Shown here: piece after piece, positions 10,574 to 20,431 of the stretch
How positions within the stretch are numbered: the stretch's first letter is position 1
How the letters are laid out: each line of letters opens with the position of its first letter
Source of the DNA: Desertivirga arenae
GTDB taxonomy: Bacteria; Bacteroidota; Bacteroidia; Sphingobacteriales; Sphingobacteriaceae
NCBI RefSeq assembly: GCF_017355785.1
Contig: NZ_JAFEWE010000001.1
Location: 744,001-808,000, forward strand
DNA length: 64,000 nucleotides
Reading direction: 5' to 3'
The notes under the pieces: generated by a model
Seen by the model: the letters and a program-made list of their open reading frames with translations, nothing else
Told to the model about the DNA's origin: nothing
The model's database searches: none
Program-made: the position numbers and the translations under genes

Positions 10574-10609
10574 AAAAAAGAAAACCACTCTTGAGAGTGG
10601 CTTCTTTTT
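10574..10609 (-). terminator. intrinsic terminator closing the second SusCD operon
   Basis: A hairpin with stem CCACTC/GAGTGG and a short loop is flanked by A-rich and T-rich arms (AAAAAGAA and TTCTTTTT) that extend the pairing. It lies 33 bases past the stop of the DUF5017-like gene and before the beta-helix gene, so it separates the two transcripts. The symmetric A and T tracts mean it could work in both directions. Confidence 0.75.
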
Positions 10610-10641
10610 CAACCATATATTCAAAATAAAAAGGCAATGGA

Positions 10642-11556
10642 TTATTGGTCGGTAATGGTAAGTTCCAGCTCCTTAACCACTTCTACCTGGTTTTTAAGGG
10701 TCATATTTGATGCTACGAAGACCACTTTGTATACCCCGGGATTAGGGAAGGTGTAAGCGTAGCTTGTTACTTTAGTATCTACCCCCTTAACTGGAATAGC
10801 AGGATCTGGCTTTATTGAATTGGGGTAGAGCACTTTGCTTATTAGCCAGTCTTCATTTGCTGCGCTATTGATATTTCCGCCGCCGATACTTAAAGAGGGA
10901 GGTGTGGCTGTTAGGTTTATTGCCCAACGGTATGTCGAATTAAGAACATCTATGGCGGTCCAGCCGGCAGTAGTTAAATCAGTTACAGGGTAAAGATAAC
11001 TATCTGCTTCATTCATTAGATTAAGCTGAAAAGATCTGATGGTCCATGCTCTTGGCTTCTGAGTAGTGCTTTGTTCATCTCTTTTTTTGAAAGCAAAATA
11101 AACAGGGCCCTTAGCGGGAACCAGGCTGGTCAAATCAATCTGACCTGAAGGTACGTTATCTGTACCGGTGGAAAGCGTTGCTTTTTGCGTAAGATCATTC
11201 CAGGTGGCGGCTCCTATGCCCGCTGCCGTGTAAGCTCCTTTGAAGTCTGTAGAATAAAGTATTTTCAGAGAATTTTCCTGGGCTCCAGCGTTTTGGGCAA
11301 ACGTTGAGAATTGCAGCAAGAGCTTACCTTTCAGCGAATCTCTTTTGCTGAATTCATATTTTTTACCCTGCTCACCTGAATAGAACTTTATTACATCCGG
11401 GTTTCCCGAGATATTGAACGTCACCGTTGCCCCCTTTTTGTAGGTATTTGCATCTGTTGACACATTAAAATCCGGGCTATTTATACTCTTGTCGCAGGCC
11501 GTGAGGAACAGAGCGGCGAAAGAGCCAATTATTAAAACTTTTATATCCTTTAGCAT
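10642..11556 (-). CDS. DUF5017-like surface lipoprotein of a SusCD operon
   Basis: A 304-residue lipoprotein with lipobox FLTAC (Cys21). Residues about 25-75 (DFNVSTDANTYKKGATVTF, then SGNPDVIKFYSGE) resemble the Ig-like N-terminal part of DUF5017 proteins, which are encoded next to SusD genes in Bacteroidota. The C-terminal part returns to a beta-rich PKD-like fold (YAYTFPNPGVYKVVFVASN). I chose the ATG at 11556 because it gives the lipoprotein signal directly and avoids overlap with the SusD stop at 11573; a start at 11595 is also open. It is probably a surface glycan-binding accessory. Function beyond that is unknown. Confidence 0.72.
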   Translation of the reverse strand: MLKDIKVLIIGSFAALFLTACDKSINSPDFNVSTDANTYKKGATVTFNISGNPDVIKFYSGEQGKKYEFSKRDSLKGKLLLQFSTFAQNAGAQENSLKILYSTDFKGAYTAAGIGAATWNDLTQKATLSTGTDNVPSGQIDLTSLVPAKGPVYFAFKKRDEQSTTQKPRAWTIRSFQLNLMNEADSYLYPVTDLTTAGWTAIDVLNSTYRWAINLTATPPSLSIGGGNINSAANEDWLISKVLYPNSIKPDPAIPVKGVDTKVTSYAYTFPNPGVYKVVFVASNMTLKNQVEVVKELELTITDQ

Positions 11557-11572
11557 GATTTGTTCATTTGAA

Positions 11573-13189
11573 TTACCAGTTACTGTTTTGAGCAATTGCT
11601 TTGTTCAGTGACATTTCGCGACTTGGAATAGGGTAATAGAAATGCCGTGGCTGAACATTATCACCCACTATGGACGAAAATTTGCGATTAGCGGGAGCAT
11701 TTTGCCTGATATCTGCGGCAAAATCCTTCAACGTGCTCACCAGTATCCCCCATCTTTTCAAGTCATGTGTTCTCAGACATTCGAAGGCAAGTTCCCGCAT
11801 ACGTTCATCAACAACAGCTTTAAAAAAGGCATCTTCACTTAAACCTGAAAGATCAGCCTCCGAAAGATTTGTTGCCCCAGGTTTCAACTTCCCATATGCA
11901 CGTCTTCTCACCTGATTAAGTGCATTGTAGGCTAAGGCTGTAGCTCCATTAACTCTAAATTCTGCCTCTGCAAACATTAAAAGAACATCCGCGTACCTTA
12001 AAAGAGGAAAATTTATTCCGCTGGAGTTCTTAGTCCTTGGCAGGTTCGTTTCGAGGTCCCTGCGCCATTTTCCCGGATACCGGTTATAGGCGCTGTTGGC
12101 ACTATAAGTCATCATCACCTTTGTCTTAGTATTATCATTCCAGGTATAGGGAGCAATTGCCCAGTCCCTTCTTTCGTCGGGAGAAAACTCGGTCGCGCCT
12201 GATCCTCTTGATTCATACTTATTGAAAAGCTTTGCAGTTGCATAAAGGAATGCATAGCCATACCCGGGGAAGTCGATATTATTCGAGGGGATCCCATTCC
12301 GGTTTCCATTATAACCTACTTCCCCGTAGATGTCGGATTTTGTTCCATAGAATTCCACCTCCCACATTGACTCCCTGTAAATATTATCATACTTATCCTG
12401 ACAATGATTGATAAAGACTTGAGCATAGTCTGGGTTCAGCGCACTTTCTTTGGAATCGATCACCATTTTCGACCATTTTAGTGCATCCTGGTATTTGCTT
12501 ACATCTTTCAGGTGCTCGCCGGCCATTGTGAGATAAGTTCTGGCTAGTATCCCTCTGGCCGTATTTTTTGAGATCCTGCCAGCCGAATTATCTCCCCACT
12601 CCAGTGCCGTCGGCAATAAGGCTTCAGCCGCCTCCATGTCCTTTACAGCCTGTGAAAACACTTCCACGGCCGGCGATGAAGGGATATCGACTTCATTTGC
12701 GGATTGAGTTGAACTTAATTTAATGGGAACCGCTCCCCAGTTATCGGCAAGCATAAAATAATAATAGCCTCTCAGGAACAGGGCCTGGCCTTTAATTATT
12801 TCCTTTGCCTTAGTACCAGCAATCGACTTGTCTATGTTTTCGAGTAAAACATTAGCACGGTTGATGCCGTAGTAAAGGGCGGTCCAAAGGTTATCAATGT
12901 TCGCCTCGGAGGGATCGTAGTTATAGACCATCGGTCCGGTGGTCTGCCCGGTGGCTCTCCAGATAGCTTCGTCATTACCGTATGAAAGGTAAGTGAGCAA
13001 ACCGTTTGCATACATTGCCTCTTGTCCGAGAGGATCATATACCCCGTTTAAGGCAGCATTCAGCTGTGCTTCAGTTTCATAATAATTTACCGGACTTAAA
13101 AAATCCGAAGGTTTTGTTTCCAGCTTCTCGTTACAAGCTGAAAAAAATAATAGGCCTAAGAATGCTATATTTTTAGAAATGAACTTCAT
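11573..13189 (-). CDS. SusD/RagB-family glycan-binding lipoprotein
   Basis: A 538-residue lipoprotein with lipobox FFSAC (Cys19) and the SusD start NEKLETKPSDFLSPVNYY. It shows the N-terminal helical SusD-like part (LRGYYYFMLADNWGAVPI) and the C-terminal RagB block (LRYADVLLMFAEAEFRVNG, VVDERMRELAFECLRTHDLKRWG), ending YYPIPSREMSLNKAI. It starts 11 bases after the SusC stop and forms the second SusCD pair of the window. It is distinct enough in sequence from the SusD at 2775-4367 to suggest a different ligand. Confidence 0.94.
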   Translation of the reverse strand: MKFISKNIAFLGLLFFSACNEKLETKPSDFLSPVNYYETEAQLNAALNGVYDPLGQEAMYANGLLTYLSYGNDEAIWRATGQTTGPMVYNYDPSEANIDNLWTALYYGINRANVLLENIDKSIAGTKAKEIIKGQALFLRGYYYFMLADNWGAVPIKLSSTQSANEVDIPSSPAVEVFSQAVKDMEAAEALLPTALEWGDNSAGRISKNTARGILARTYLTMAGEHLKDVSKYQDALKWSKMVIDSKESALNPDYAQVFINHCQDKYDNIYRESMWEVEFYGTKSDIYGEVGYNGNRNGIPSNNIDFPGYGYAFLYATAKLFNKYESRGSGATEFSPDERRDWAIAPYTWNDNTKTKVMMTYSANSAYNRYPGKWRRDLETNLPRTKNSSGINFPLLRYADVLLMFAEAEFRVNGATALAYNALNQVRRRAYGKLKPGATNLSEADLSGLSEDAFFKAVVDERMRELAFECLRTHDLKRWGILVSTLKDFAADIRQNAPANRKFSSIVGDNVQPRHFYYPIPSREMSLNKAIAQNSNW

Positions 13190-13200
13190 TACCGTAAGAT

Positions 13201-16200
13201 TTAGAGTGATACATTTAAACCAAACACAATAGTCTTAGCCCTTGGATAAGCAGCATAATCAAATCCGGGAGTAAGGGCTGCACGCTTTGTTGAAACCTCC
13301 GGATCCAGACCTGAATAATTTGTCCAGGTAATAAGGTTTTGAGCTGAAGCATAAATCCTTAATGAACTAATGTTAACTGGCTTCAACCACTTCCCAGCGA
13401 TCCTGTATCCCAGTGAAACCGTTTTCAGGCGCAGGTAGGACCCATCTTCGATGATCCTTGAAGAATAGGCCGTTGGTCCATAGCCCTTTGTTCTGAAATA
13501 GGTATTATTTTGATTTTCCGGCGTCCAGCGTTCAGCATAACTTGCAAACTGGTTCAGGCTAAGTCTTGGACTACCTTCGAAGACGAGGCGGTTCGCGTTT
13601 AAGAGCTCATTGCCGTAAGACCATTGAAAAAACACATTGAGATCGAATCCCTTATAGTTGAAGTTGTTCGATAATCCGCCGATGAAGTCGGGATTTGGGT
13701 TGCCAATGATCATCCTATCTGATGCATTCACTGTACCATCTCCATTTATGTCGGCATACTTAATGTCTCCGGGCTGAACTTTGTCTCTTCCTGTTCCATT
13801 ATCAGGCACAGAAGCTTTTAAGCTATAAGTTCCGTCGGGATTCAGTTTAAAGTCGTCGTACTGATAATTCCCAAGCCACTTGAATCCATAGAACTGAGCT
13901 ATGGGCTGACCAACCTTTGCCATATAAGGAGGTATATTACTGTATCCGGTTTCCCAGCCAATCGTGGTTAACATACTTTCCTGGTTTTGTGTAAGCTCGA
14001 TCACTTTATTTCGATTGAAGGATATATTAAAGGAGGTGTTCCATTTAAAATCCTTCTTATTGAAGTTCATTGTACTCAACTCGAACTCCCAACCGGCATT
14101 CCTTACCTCGCCAATGTTCTTAAAGGCGTTTTGATAGCCGGTAGTTGAAGGTAACTGCGCGTTAAGAAGCAAGTCGTAGGTACGCTTGTTATAATAATCG
14201 ACAGTTAAATTGAATTTAGAGTTAAGGAAAGACAGATCAAGCCCTGCATCCGCCTGCATAGTGGTTTCCCAGCGAAGATCCTTGTTCCCAAGTGTTGTTG
14301 GAATAGCCCCAATAAAATAAGCATTATTGAAGGTGTAATACCTTGAGATCGGGAAGGTAATAGTTGAGAGATATGCAAAGTCTGACACGCGGTTATTACC
14401 TGTTACCCCAATACTGGTGCGCAATTTTGCGTTATTTATAAATGTTAGGCTCTTCATAAACTTTTCATCGCTTAATCTCCATGCAAATGCTCCTGAGGGG
14501 AAATAACTCCATTTATTTTCGGTAGAGAATTTTGACGAACCATCGGCACGGAATGAAGCTGTGAAAAGGTATTTCGATCTATAATCGTAAGTTACCCTCC
14601 CTAAGTACGACATTAGAAAATTCTCTGATCTTGAGGAATTGAGCGTTTGGGCCGTTCCCTCTTCAAGGCCACTTAAACCGAGACTTTCATTAGGTAAACC
14701 AGAAGCCTGGTAGCCGAAGCTTAAGTTCTTCTGCTCCTGCATGGTGAACCCTCCTAATACCGTGAGGTTATGATACTTGCTGAACTTTCGTTTGTAGGTA
14801 AGAATATTCTCATTAAGGAAATCGTTTTTTTCCAAACTTGTTAACCTTCCATTAGCTCCTCTGCTACCTTGGGCGCTATTTATATCCCCGTACTTTGTTT
14901 GACTATTGTAAAAGGTTTCCAGGCGTGTTGTCTGCCGTGTAATACCTCCGGTTACTCGTAGTGTTAGATTCTTTAAGACCGGGAACTGAGCGTAGCCATT
15001 TACGATAAGGGAATTATCAAAATTATTGTTAAGCTCATTTTTGGCGGAGAGGATTGGATTATATCTATAATCAGCAGTTTCATCTACCTCAGGATCCATG
15101 GGCGAATCGATGAGGTCTTCCAGGGGCACATCGCTGGCGCTAACGGGCCTGTATCCCCAAACACTATAAAGTAAGCTAAGAGAATTACTGTTACCATTAT
15201 AGCTTGATGGTGTGGTTCCATTGATACGCGTGTTCGAGTAATTGGCGTTCAGCCCCACCTTAAAATCTTTCCGGATATTTTGATCTAAGGAAATCCGGCC
15301 CTGATACCTTTTGAATCCCGAGTTTATGATAATACCATCCTGCCCCATCACAGATCCCGAGATCGAATATTTAGTCTGGTCGTTCCCGCCTCTTACTGAT
15401 AAGTTATGATTTGCCATACCTGCAGCTCTAAAGACCTGGTCCTGCCAGTCGACCCCAGGAGCAGAACGATAAGCCTCCAGTGTTTTTCCGGCAGGAGTAT
15501 ACGATTCGGTCTTCCCAACAGGATCCAGTTCAAGCTGATAGCGCACGAATTCATAAGGACTCATTAATTGGGCCCGCTTGATTTCCTGCTGCGAACCGTA
15601 GTATCCATCATAGCTAATAACAGGTTTCCCTGTTTTCCCTTTTTTCGTAGTGATGATAATTACGCCGTTTGCTCCTCTCGCTCCATAAATGGCAGCAGCA
15701 GAAGCATCTTTCAAAACCTCAATAGACTCAATCTCTGAGGGATTCAGAGTATTGTTGTTAGGGCTTTCGAGAGGGAACCCGTCGACAACATAAAGCGGTG
15801 AATTATCCTGCGTGATAGAACTTGCTCCCCGGATAACAATATCGCTTGACATTCCTGGTTGCCCTTCAGGAGAACTTACCTGTACTCCTGCAATCCTTCC
15901 GGCAAGCGCTTCTTCAAAAGACCTTACCGGAGCTTTCTGAAGGTCCTCTACTTTAACCTGTCCTACTGCCCCTGTCAGATCCTTTCTTGCTACTTCCCCG
16001 TACCCTATTATGACCACTTGGTTCAATTCATTCGCATGTTCTTTTAGCGTAATATTCAAATTCCGATCGGCGCCGATCAGTCGTTCCATTTTATCAAAAC
16101 CGAGGAATGTAAACACAAGAATGTTTTCAGGCGAAAAAGCCCTAATGGTGAAAGTTCCCTGTGAGTTTGTAACAACACCTTTGTTAGTTCCTTTTATAAC

Positions 16201-16344
16201 CACACTTACCCCAGGCAGTCTTTCACCCCGGGTATCCTTTACAAGGCCCTTTACTATTATTTCTGCATTCTGGCTGTATCCAGTAAGGGCAGTAAATAAA
16301 AGCAAGACAAGGAAACAACTGCCGCTAGCTAAAATTCCTTTCAT
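13201..16344 (-). CDS. SusC/RagA-family TonB-dependent outer-membrane transporter
   Basis: A 1047-residue outer-membrane transporter with a signal peptide, a carboxypeptidase-regulatory-like domain (VKGLVKDTRGERLPGVSVV), a TonB-box-like stretch (ELNQVVIIGYGE), the plug (PLYVVDGFPLES, DASAAAIYGARGANGVI) and a barrel ending VFGLNVSL. No STN domain is present. It heads the transcript that continues into SusD and the DUF5017-like gene. About 150 bases upstream is a TAnnTTTG element (16501-16508), which may be its promoter. The barrel is longer than in the transporter at 4386-7370, as often seen between paralogs with different cargo. Confidence 0.95.
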   Translation of the reverse strand: MKGILASGSCFLVLLLFTALTGYSQNAEIIVKGLVKDTRGERLPGVSVVIKGTNKGVVTNSQGTFTIRAFSPENILVFTFLGFDKMERLIGADRNLNITLKEHANELNQVVIIGYGEVARKDLTGAVGQVKVEDLQKAPVRSFEEALAGRIAGVQVSSPEGQPGMSSDIVIRGASSITQDNSPLYVVDGFPLESPNNNTLNPSEIESIEVLKDASAAAIYGARGANGVIIITTKKGKTGKPVISYDGYYGSQQEIKRAQLMSPYEFVRYQLELDPVGKTESYTPAGKTLEAYRSAPGVDWQDQVFRAAGMANHNLSVRGGNDQTKYSISGSVMGQDGIIINSGFKRYQGRISLDQNIRKDFKVGLNANYSNTRINGTTPSSYNGNSNSLSLLYSVWGYRPVSASDVPLEDLIDSPMDPEVDETADYRYNPILSAKNELNNNFDNSLIVNGYAQFPVLKNLTLRVTGGITRQTTRLETFYNSQTKYGDINSAQGSRGANGRLTSLEKNDFLNENILTYKRKFSKYHNLTVLGGFTMQEQKNLSFGYQASGLPNESLGLSGLEEGTAQTLNSSRSENFLMSYLGRVTYDYRSKYLFTASFRADGSSKFSTENKWSYFPSGAFAWRLSDEKFMKSLTFINNAKLRTSIGVTGNNRVSDFAYLSTITFPISRYYTFNNAYFIGAIPTTLGNKDLRWETTMQADAGLDLSFLNSKFNLTVDYYNKRTYDLLLNAQLPSTTGYQNAFKNIGEVRNAGWEFELSTMNFNKKDFKWNTSFNISFNRNKVIELTQNQESMLTTIGWETGYSNIPPYMAKVGQPIAQFYGFKWLGNYQYDDFKLNPDGTYSLKASVPDNGTGRDKVQPGDIKYADINGDGTVNASDRMIIGNPNPDFIGGLSNNFNYKGFDLNVFFQWSYGNELLNANRLVFEGSPRLSLNQFASYAERWTPENQNNTYFRTKGYGPTAYSSRIIEDGSYLRLKTVSLGYRIAGKWLKPVNISSLRIYASAQNLITWTNYSGLDPEVSTKRAALTPGFDYAAYPRAKTIVFGLNVSL

Positions 16345-16500
16345 ATAATATATATTATGAGCTTCCTTATTGTTCTAAAATTAATTATTCCCAGCAAATG
16401 AGTCTTGTAGTCTTGACGAGCAACAGCCCTTACTGTCAATTCCGTTTAAACTGAATGAAAAAGTCGGAGTGAGAATTTGAAACGCCCAAATTGTATGGGG

Positions 16501-16508
16501 CAAAAGTA
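16501..16508 (-). promoter_or_regulatory. candidate -7 element for the SusC operon
   Basis: TACTTTTG on the minus strand is an exact match to the Bacteroidetes -7 consensus TAnnTTTG. It would give a leader of about 150 bases before the SusC ATG at 16344. I could not find a TTTG -33 element at the usual 19-21 base spacing, so support is partial. Confidence 0.4.
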
Positions 16509-16839
16509 GTTTTAGCATAATAAATTGGTTAGTTAATAATTCGAAAATTTCTACCCTTTTCGACAATGCTAAATTCTACTTTTTCTTGGGTAGCAAGCTT
16601 ACGTGAATGTTGCACAAGAGGTGGGAGATGTTACAAAAAGCTTATTAAAAGGTCTTCTATTTGAGGTAGAACCTGAAGGCCATGCTGGGAGAAGCTTATT
16701 TCGACGAGGTCTTTTTTGAAAAAGGATTAAAGGTGTTTGTTACCGGATCTCGCGAAGACGGTACGGGGCTTTCTTAGCAACGCTGATCTGAAGGATGATC
16801 CTGCAATAAAAAATGCAGATGGTTTCATTCTCTATAAAC

Positions 16840-16870
16840 AAAAAATGCCACCCATTGGGCAGCATTTTTA
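16840..16870 (-). terminator. terminator downstream of tRNA-Ser
   Basis: Complementary arms AAAAATGC and GCATTTTT enclose CCC/GGG and a 3-base loop, with a CA/CA internal mismatch. It begins 4 bases past the 3' end of the tRNA gene on the minus strand. The outer arms are A-rich and T-rich, so it may stop transcription from either side. Confidence 0.65.
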
Positions 16871-16872
16871 TT

Positions 16873-16960
<88 letters not shown>

Positions 16961-17091
16961 GGCTATCTTTGAATCAGCGTTAGCACTGATCTTGTAATCT
17001 TAAAAGAACTTCGGTTTTGCAACCATTTCCCCGTTTTTGGGTGTGCAAATATAGTAATAAGCTCTTCCCTTCAAAAAAAAATTTCACTTTT

Positions 17092-19167
17092 CTACAGGTC
17101 GTAGTCTACCCTCACGTGGTAAATACTCATTAACATACTCTTAAAGATCTGCCTGATCATGGCAATATCCTTTAGTGTAATATTGCTGTTATTCAATTGC
17201 CCCTGATCCAGCTTGTAGTCTATAATCCTGTCAACCAAACTGTTGATACTTTTGGCATCAGGATCTTTTAGACTTCTTGATGCTGCCTCTACTGAATCGG
17301 CAAGCATTAACACCCCTGTCTCTTTCGAAAAAGGAATTGGTCCAGGATACCTGAAAATATTTTCATCAACGAACTTTTCAGGGAAGTTTTTCAGGAAGGA
17401 TTGATAAAAATAGTCCATCCGGGTATTTCCATGGTGAGTTTTAATGAAGTCTATAATGATCTCCGGAAGGTGATTTCTTCTCGCTATTTCAATTCCCTTC
17501 GTAACGTGACGGATGATGATCTGGGCACTGGCTTCGTAAGAAAGGGAATCATGCGGATTGGAGCCCCTATTCTGGTTCTCGATGAAGTATTGCGGGTTCT
17601 CCATTTTACCGATATCATGGTAAAGCGCTCCTGCCCTTACCAGCAATCCGTTTCCACCAATATTATATATCGCAGCCTCTGCGAGATTGGCTACCTGAAG
17701 AGAGTGCTGAAAGGTACCGGGTGCTTTATAGGAGAGTTCGCGAAGGAGTTTGGCGTTTGTATTGGTTAGTTCCATCAAGCTCACCTCAGAAGTGATTCCA
17801 AAGATCTGCTCAAACAAATAGATCAGCGGATAAGCTAATAAAGACAAAAGTACGCTGATGATAAATGGAATGAAGCTGACCCATTCGATCTGTAGGAAAG
17901 AACCATTCCTTATTAGAGAGATCCCTACGAAACATATAAAATAGTCTGACAGAATTAACAGTGCTGATATCAGGAACTGTTCCCGTTTTACGAGGTTCTT
18001 TATACTGTAAATAGCCACCATACCAGATGTTACTTGCAGGAAAGCGAACTCAAAACTGTTAGGGACGAAAAAGCCCGCTATCAATACCACCAGGAGGTGG
18101 ATATTTAAAGCAAGACGTGTATCAAACAGTATCCTTATGATGATGGGAACAATAGCATAAGGGATATAATAAACATTTGGTATTTTGAATTGGATGGCCC
18201 AGGAGAGTGTTACCATCATGGAAGTGATTACGATCAGGATCAGCGAGATCTGGCGATTGTCCTGAAATATATCCCGTCTGAACAGGCGAAGGAATATCAT
18301 CAGAAGTGAAACGATCAGCCCCCCGAGTAAAAACTGACCAATAAAAATGACCCGCTTATCTCCTCTTATCCTGTCATCCTTTTCAAAAGTGTTCTTGAGT
18401 GATTCCAGCTTTTGATAAACCTCAGGGGTAATAAGTGCCCGGTTGGCAACAATCAGCTCCCCCTGTTGAACCATCCCCCTGGTCAGGGATATATTCCTTA
18501 AGCCTTCTTCCTCCAGCCTCTCCGTCAAAAGTTCGTCGAAAATATAGTTCTGCTTAATACGATCTTTAACGATGCTTAACAGCCATTCCTTGTTTGCAAT
18601 GGCCGCATTGTTTTTGATCTCGTCCTCGGCATATTTATTCGCTGCGTCCAGGGTAAAGGTTTCTACTGTATTAAGCTGTTCGGATACATTATTTTGGACA
18701 AGTTGAAAGTTATAATTTGGACCGCTTCGCTGGTAACGCTTACTTAAAGTCATCACCCCTCTCTGGTAAATACTATTTAAAAGACTAATACCAAAGTTCT
18801 TATAATGACCTTTGGCACCGGGCTTTTCGCCTGCTGTGGTCCACTTTAATTCAAAATCTGTAAGAAAGGTTTGAACTTCCGTCTCCATCACTTCTGTTTC
18901 AAGTTTGTAGATAGGTTGAACAGACTTCAGAACGTCTTGCCGGTCCTTTTCCAATTCATCAGGAGTCTTTTCAATGGCAAATCCATAAGGGGATATCAAA
19001 TCCTGGTTCATCCATAATTTGCCCTTCTCGTATTCGTATTTAAAGCGGGGCTGTTTGGGTAGAAAAAGTGTTACGATTGCTACTGATAAAAACATCATGA
19101 TGTATTTCAACCAGGATGCATATCTTCTATATAGGATGAGATGTGAGTTTTTTCTGAATTTAGCCAC
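17092..19167 (-). CDS. 7TM-HD (PgpH-type) membrane phosphohydrolase
   Basis: A 691-residue membrane protein of the 7TMR-HD family, whose characterised member PgpH hydrolyses c-di-AMP. One N-terminal membrane span (YIMMFLSVAIVTLFL) is followed by a large periplasmic domain (about residues 40-270), then a block of about seven membrane helices (270-460), then a cytoplasmic HD domain with HSLQVANLAEAA, ALYHDIGKMENP and HHGNTRMDYFY, which carry the metal-binding His/Asp residues. The start is GTG at 19167, preceded by AAGGAAA. A TAnnTTTG element lies just upstream. It is single-gene and divergent from the next gene. The substrate assignment comes from the family, not this sequence. Confidence 0.85.
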   Translation of the reverse strand: MAKFRKNSHLILYRRYASWLKYIMMFLSVAIVTLFLPKQPRFKYEYEKGKLWMNQDLISPYGFAIEKTPDELEKDRQDVLKSVQPIYKLETEVMETEVQTFLTDFELKWTTAGEKPGAKGHYKNFGISLLNSIYQRGVMTLSKRYQRSGPNYNFQLVQNNVSEQLNTVETFTLDAANKYAEDEIKNNAAIANKEWLLSIVKDRIKQNYIFDELLTERLEEEGLRNISLTRGMVQQGELIVANRALITPEVYQKLESLKNTFEKDDRIRGDKRVIFIGQFLLGGLIVSLLMIFLRLFRRDIFQDNRQISLILIVITSMMVTLSWAIQFKIPNVYYIPYAIVPIIIRILFDTRLALNIHLLVVLIAGFFVPNSFEFAFLQVTSGMVAIYSIKNLVKREQFLISALLILSDYFICFVGISLIRNGSFLQIEWVSFIPFIISVLLSLLAYPLIYLFEQIFGITSEVSLMELTNTNAKLLRELSYKAPGTFQHSLQVANLAEAAIYNIGGNGLLVRAGALYHDIGKMENPQYFIENQNRGSNPHDSLSYEASAQIIIRHVTKGIEIARRNHLPEIIIDFIKTHHGNTRMDYFYQSFLKNFPEKFVDENIFRYPGPIPFSKETGVLMLADSVEAASRSLKDPDAKSINSLVDRIIDYKLDQGQLNNSNITLKDIAMIRQIFKSMLMSIYHVRVDYDL

Positions 19168-19186
19168 AATAGTTTCCTTACGCTTT

Positions 19187-19194
19187 CAAAAATA
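19187..19194 (-). promoter_or_regulatory. -7 element of the 7TM-HD gene
   Basis: TATTTTTG on the minus strand exactly matches TAnnTTTG. It ends 19 bases before the GTG start, leaving a leader of about a dozen bases that contains the AAGGAAA ribosome site. This supports the GTG start. No clear -33 TTTG is present. Confidence 0.5.
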
Positions 19195-19374
19195 AACAAT
19201 TAATCAGTACGGGACGAGAAATAGCTTAACGAGTACAATGTTAAGATAAGCTGCAATGGTCACGCGAAAATCAGGTATTGTATTTGTGAGAGAAGTACTT
19301 AAACTGAGCGACTGAAAAACAATCAAAGAATTAATATTATTGTTGCTAAACGTATCAGAAGTCAATAGATAAGA

Positions 19375-20283
19375 ATGATCAGTAAATTATTATACATCAT
19401 ACTCTTTGTTTCCCTGTCTTTAAACCTTAAGGCACAGGGTTCTGGGAGACAGCAATTGGATAGCTACCAGGATTCGCTTGTTTTGCTTGGAAAGGAAACC
19501 ATCAACAACACCAATGAGGCTGAACGTTATAATGCTACTTACAAAATGGTAAAGCTACTTGTTAAAGCATTAAAGGTTACGGGCTCATTCAACTATAGCT
19601 TTGACTCTCTTAAGACTGTGACGATCCAAAAATCTCCTGATAACAAGTTTAGGACATTTACCTGGCATGTTATGAACGATGATGGAAGTTACCGCTATTA
19701 CGGTACGGTCCAGATGAACAGCGCTCAGGGATTAAAGCTCTTTCCTTTAGTTGACAATACGACTGCTATTAAAAAACCGCAAGATACTGTGCTTACTAAC
19801 GAGAAGTGGTATGGATGCCAGTATTACAAAATAATACCGGTGGTGAATAGTTCCCGCCAGCCATATTATGTCCTTTTGGGATGGAAAGGAAATACGCCGA
19901 AATCGACAAAGAAAGTGATTGAGATTCTTTATTTCAAGAATAATAAAGCCTACTTTGGATTGCCAGTATTCGATGGCAATAAAGATTATGCAGGCAAAAA
20001 CAGAATTATTTTTGAATATTCACGCCAGGCTTCTATGATCTTAAATTACAATCCTCAGGAAGGAACTATTGTATTTGATCATCTTGCAGCGCCCGACCCT
20101 AAATTAAAGGATAAGCCTGAGCTTTATGGTCCCGATCTTTCTTATGATGGATTAAAGTTATTTAATGGTAGATGGCGTTATGTTGCTGACCTTCCGTTGA
20201 AGAATGCACCTTCGGAAAACGATAATCTGTATAATAATCCGAAAAGTCCGGCAAAGAGTAAATCGCCGAGGTTAATTCCTTAA
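19375..20283 (+). CDS. conserved exported protein of unknown function
   Basis: A 302-residue protein with a signal peptide (LLYIILFVSLSLNLKAQ). The mature part is a mixed alpha/beta sequence with many aromatic beta-strand stretches (FRTFTWHVMNDDGSYRYYG, YGCQYYKIIPV, YYVLLGWKGN) and a Pro/Ser/Lys-rich tail (KSPAKSKSPRLIP) after about residue 275. No catalytic motif is recognisable. It is transcribed away from the 7TM-HD gene and stands alone. Proteins of this shape are common uncharacterised periplasmic or outer-membrane-associated proteins in Bacteroidota; I do not assign a function. Confidence 0.75.
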   Translation: MISKLLYIILFVSLSLNLKAQGSGRQQLDSYQDSLVLLGKETINNTNEAERYNATYKMVKLLVKALKVTGSFNYSFDSLKTVTIQKSPDNKFRTFTWHVMNDDGSYRYYGTVQMNSAQGLKLFPLVDNTTAIKKPQDTVLTNEKWYGCQYYKIIPVVNSSRQPYYVLLGWKGNTPKSTKKVIEILYFKNNKAYFGLPVFDGNKDYAGKNRIIFEYSRQASMILNYNPQEGTIVFDHLAAPDPKLKDKPELYGPDLSYDGLKLFNGRWRYVADLPLKNAPSENDNLYNNPKSPAKSKSPRLIP

Positions 20284-20431
20284 GGGTCCAAAGGCTTATT
20301 TAGGTATGCATAATTTCATACCCGCTCTAACTTCGGCATTTATGGAAATAAATAGAAACTCGTCCTTAATAGGTTGTTTCGATGAGCTTCATGGTCCGTT
20401 CTTTCAAAGGGGAGAGATTCCCCTATCCAAT

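Noticed and set aside
20303-20424. Small inverted repeats GGTATG/CATACC and AGGGGA/TCCCCT between two convergent genes
   Set aside because: Short stems without T runs; not convincing terminators.
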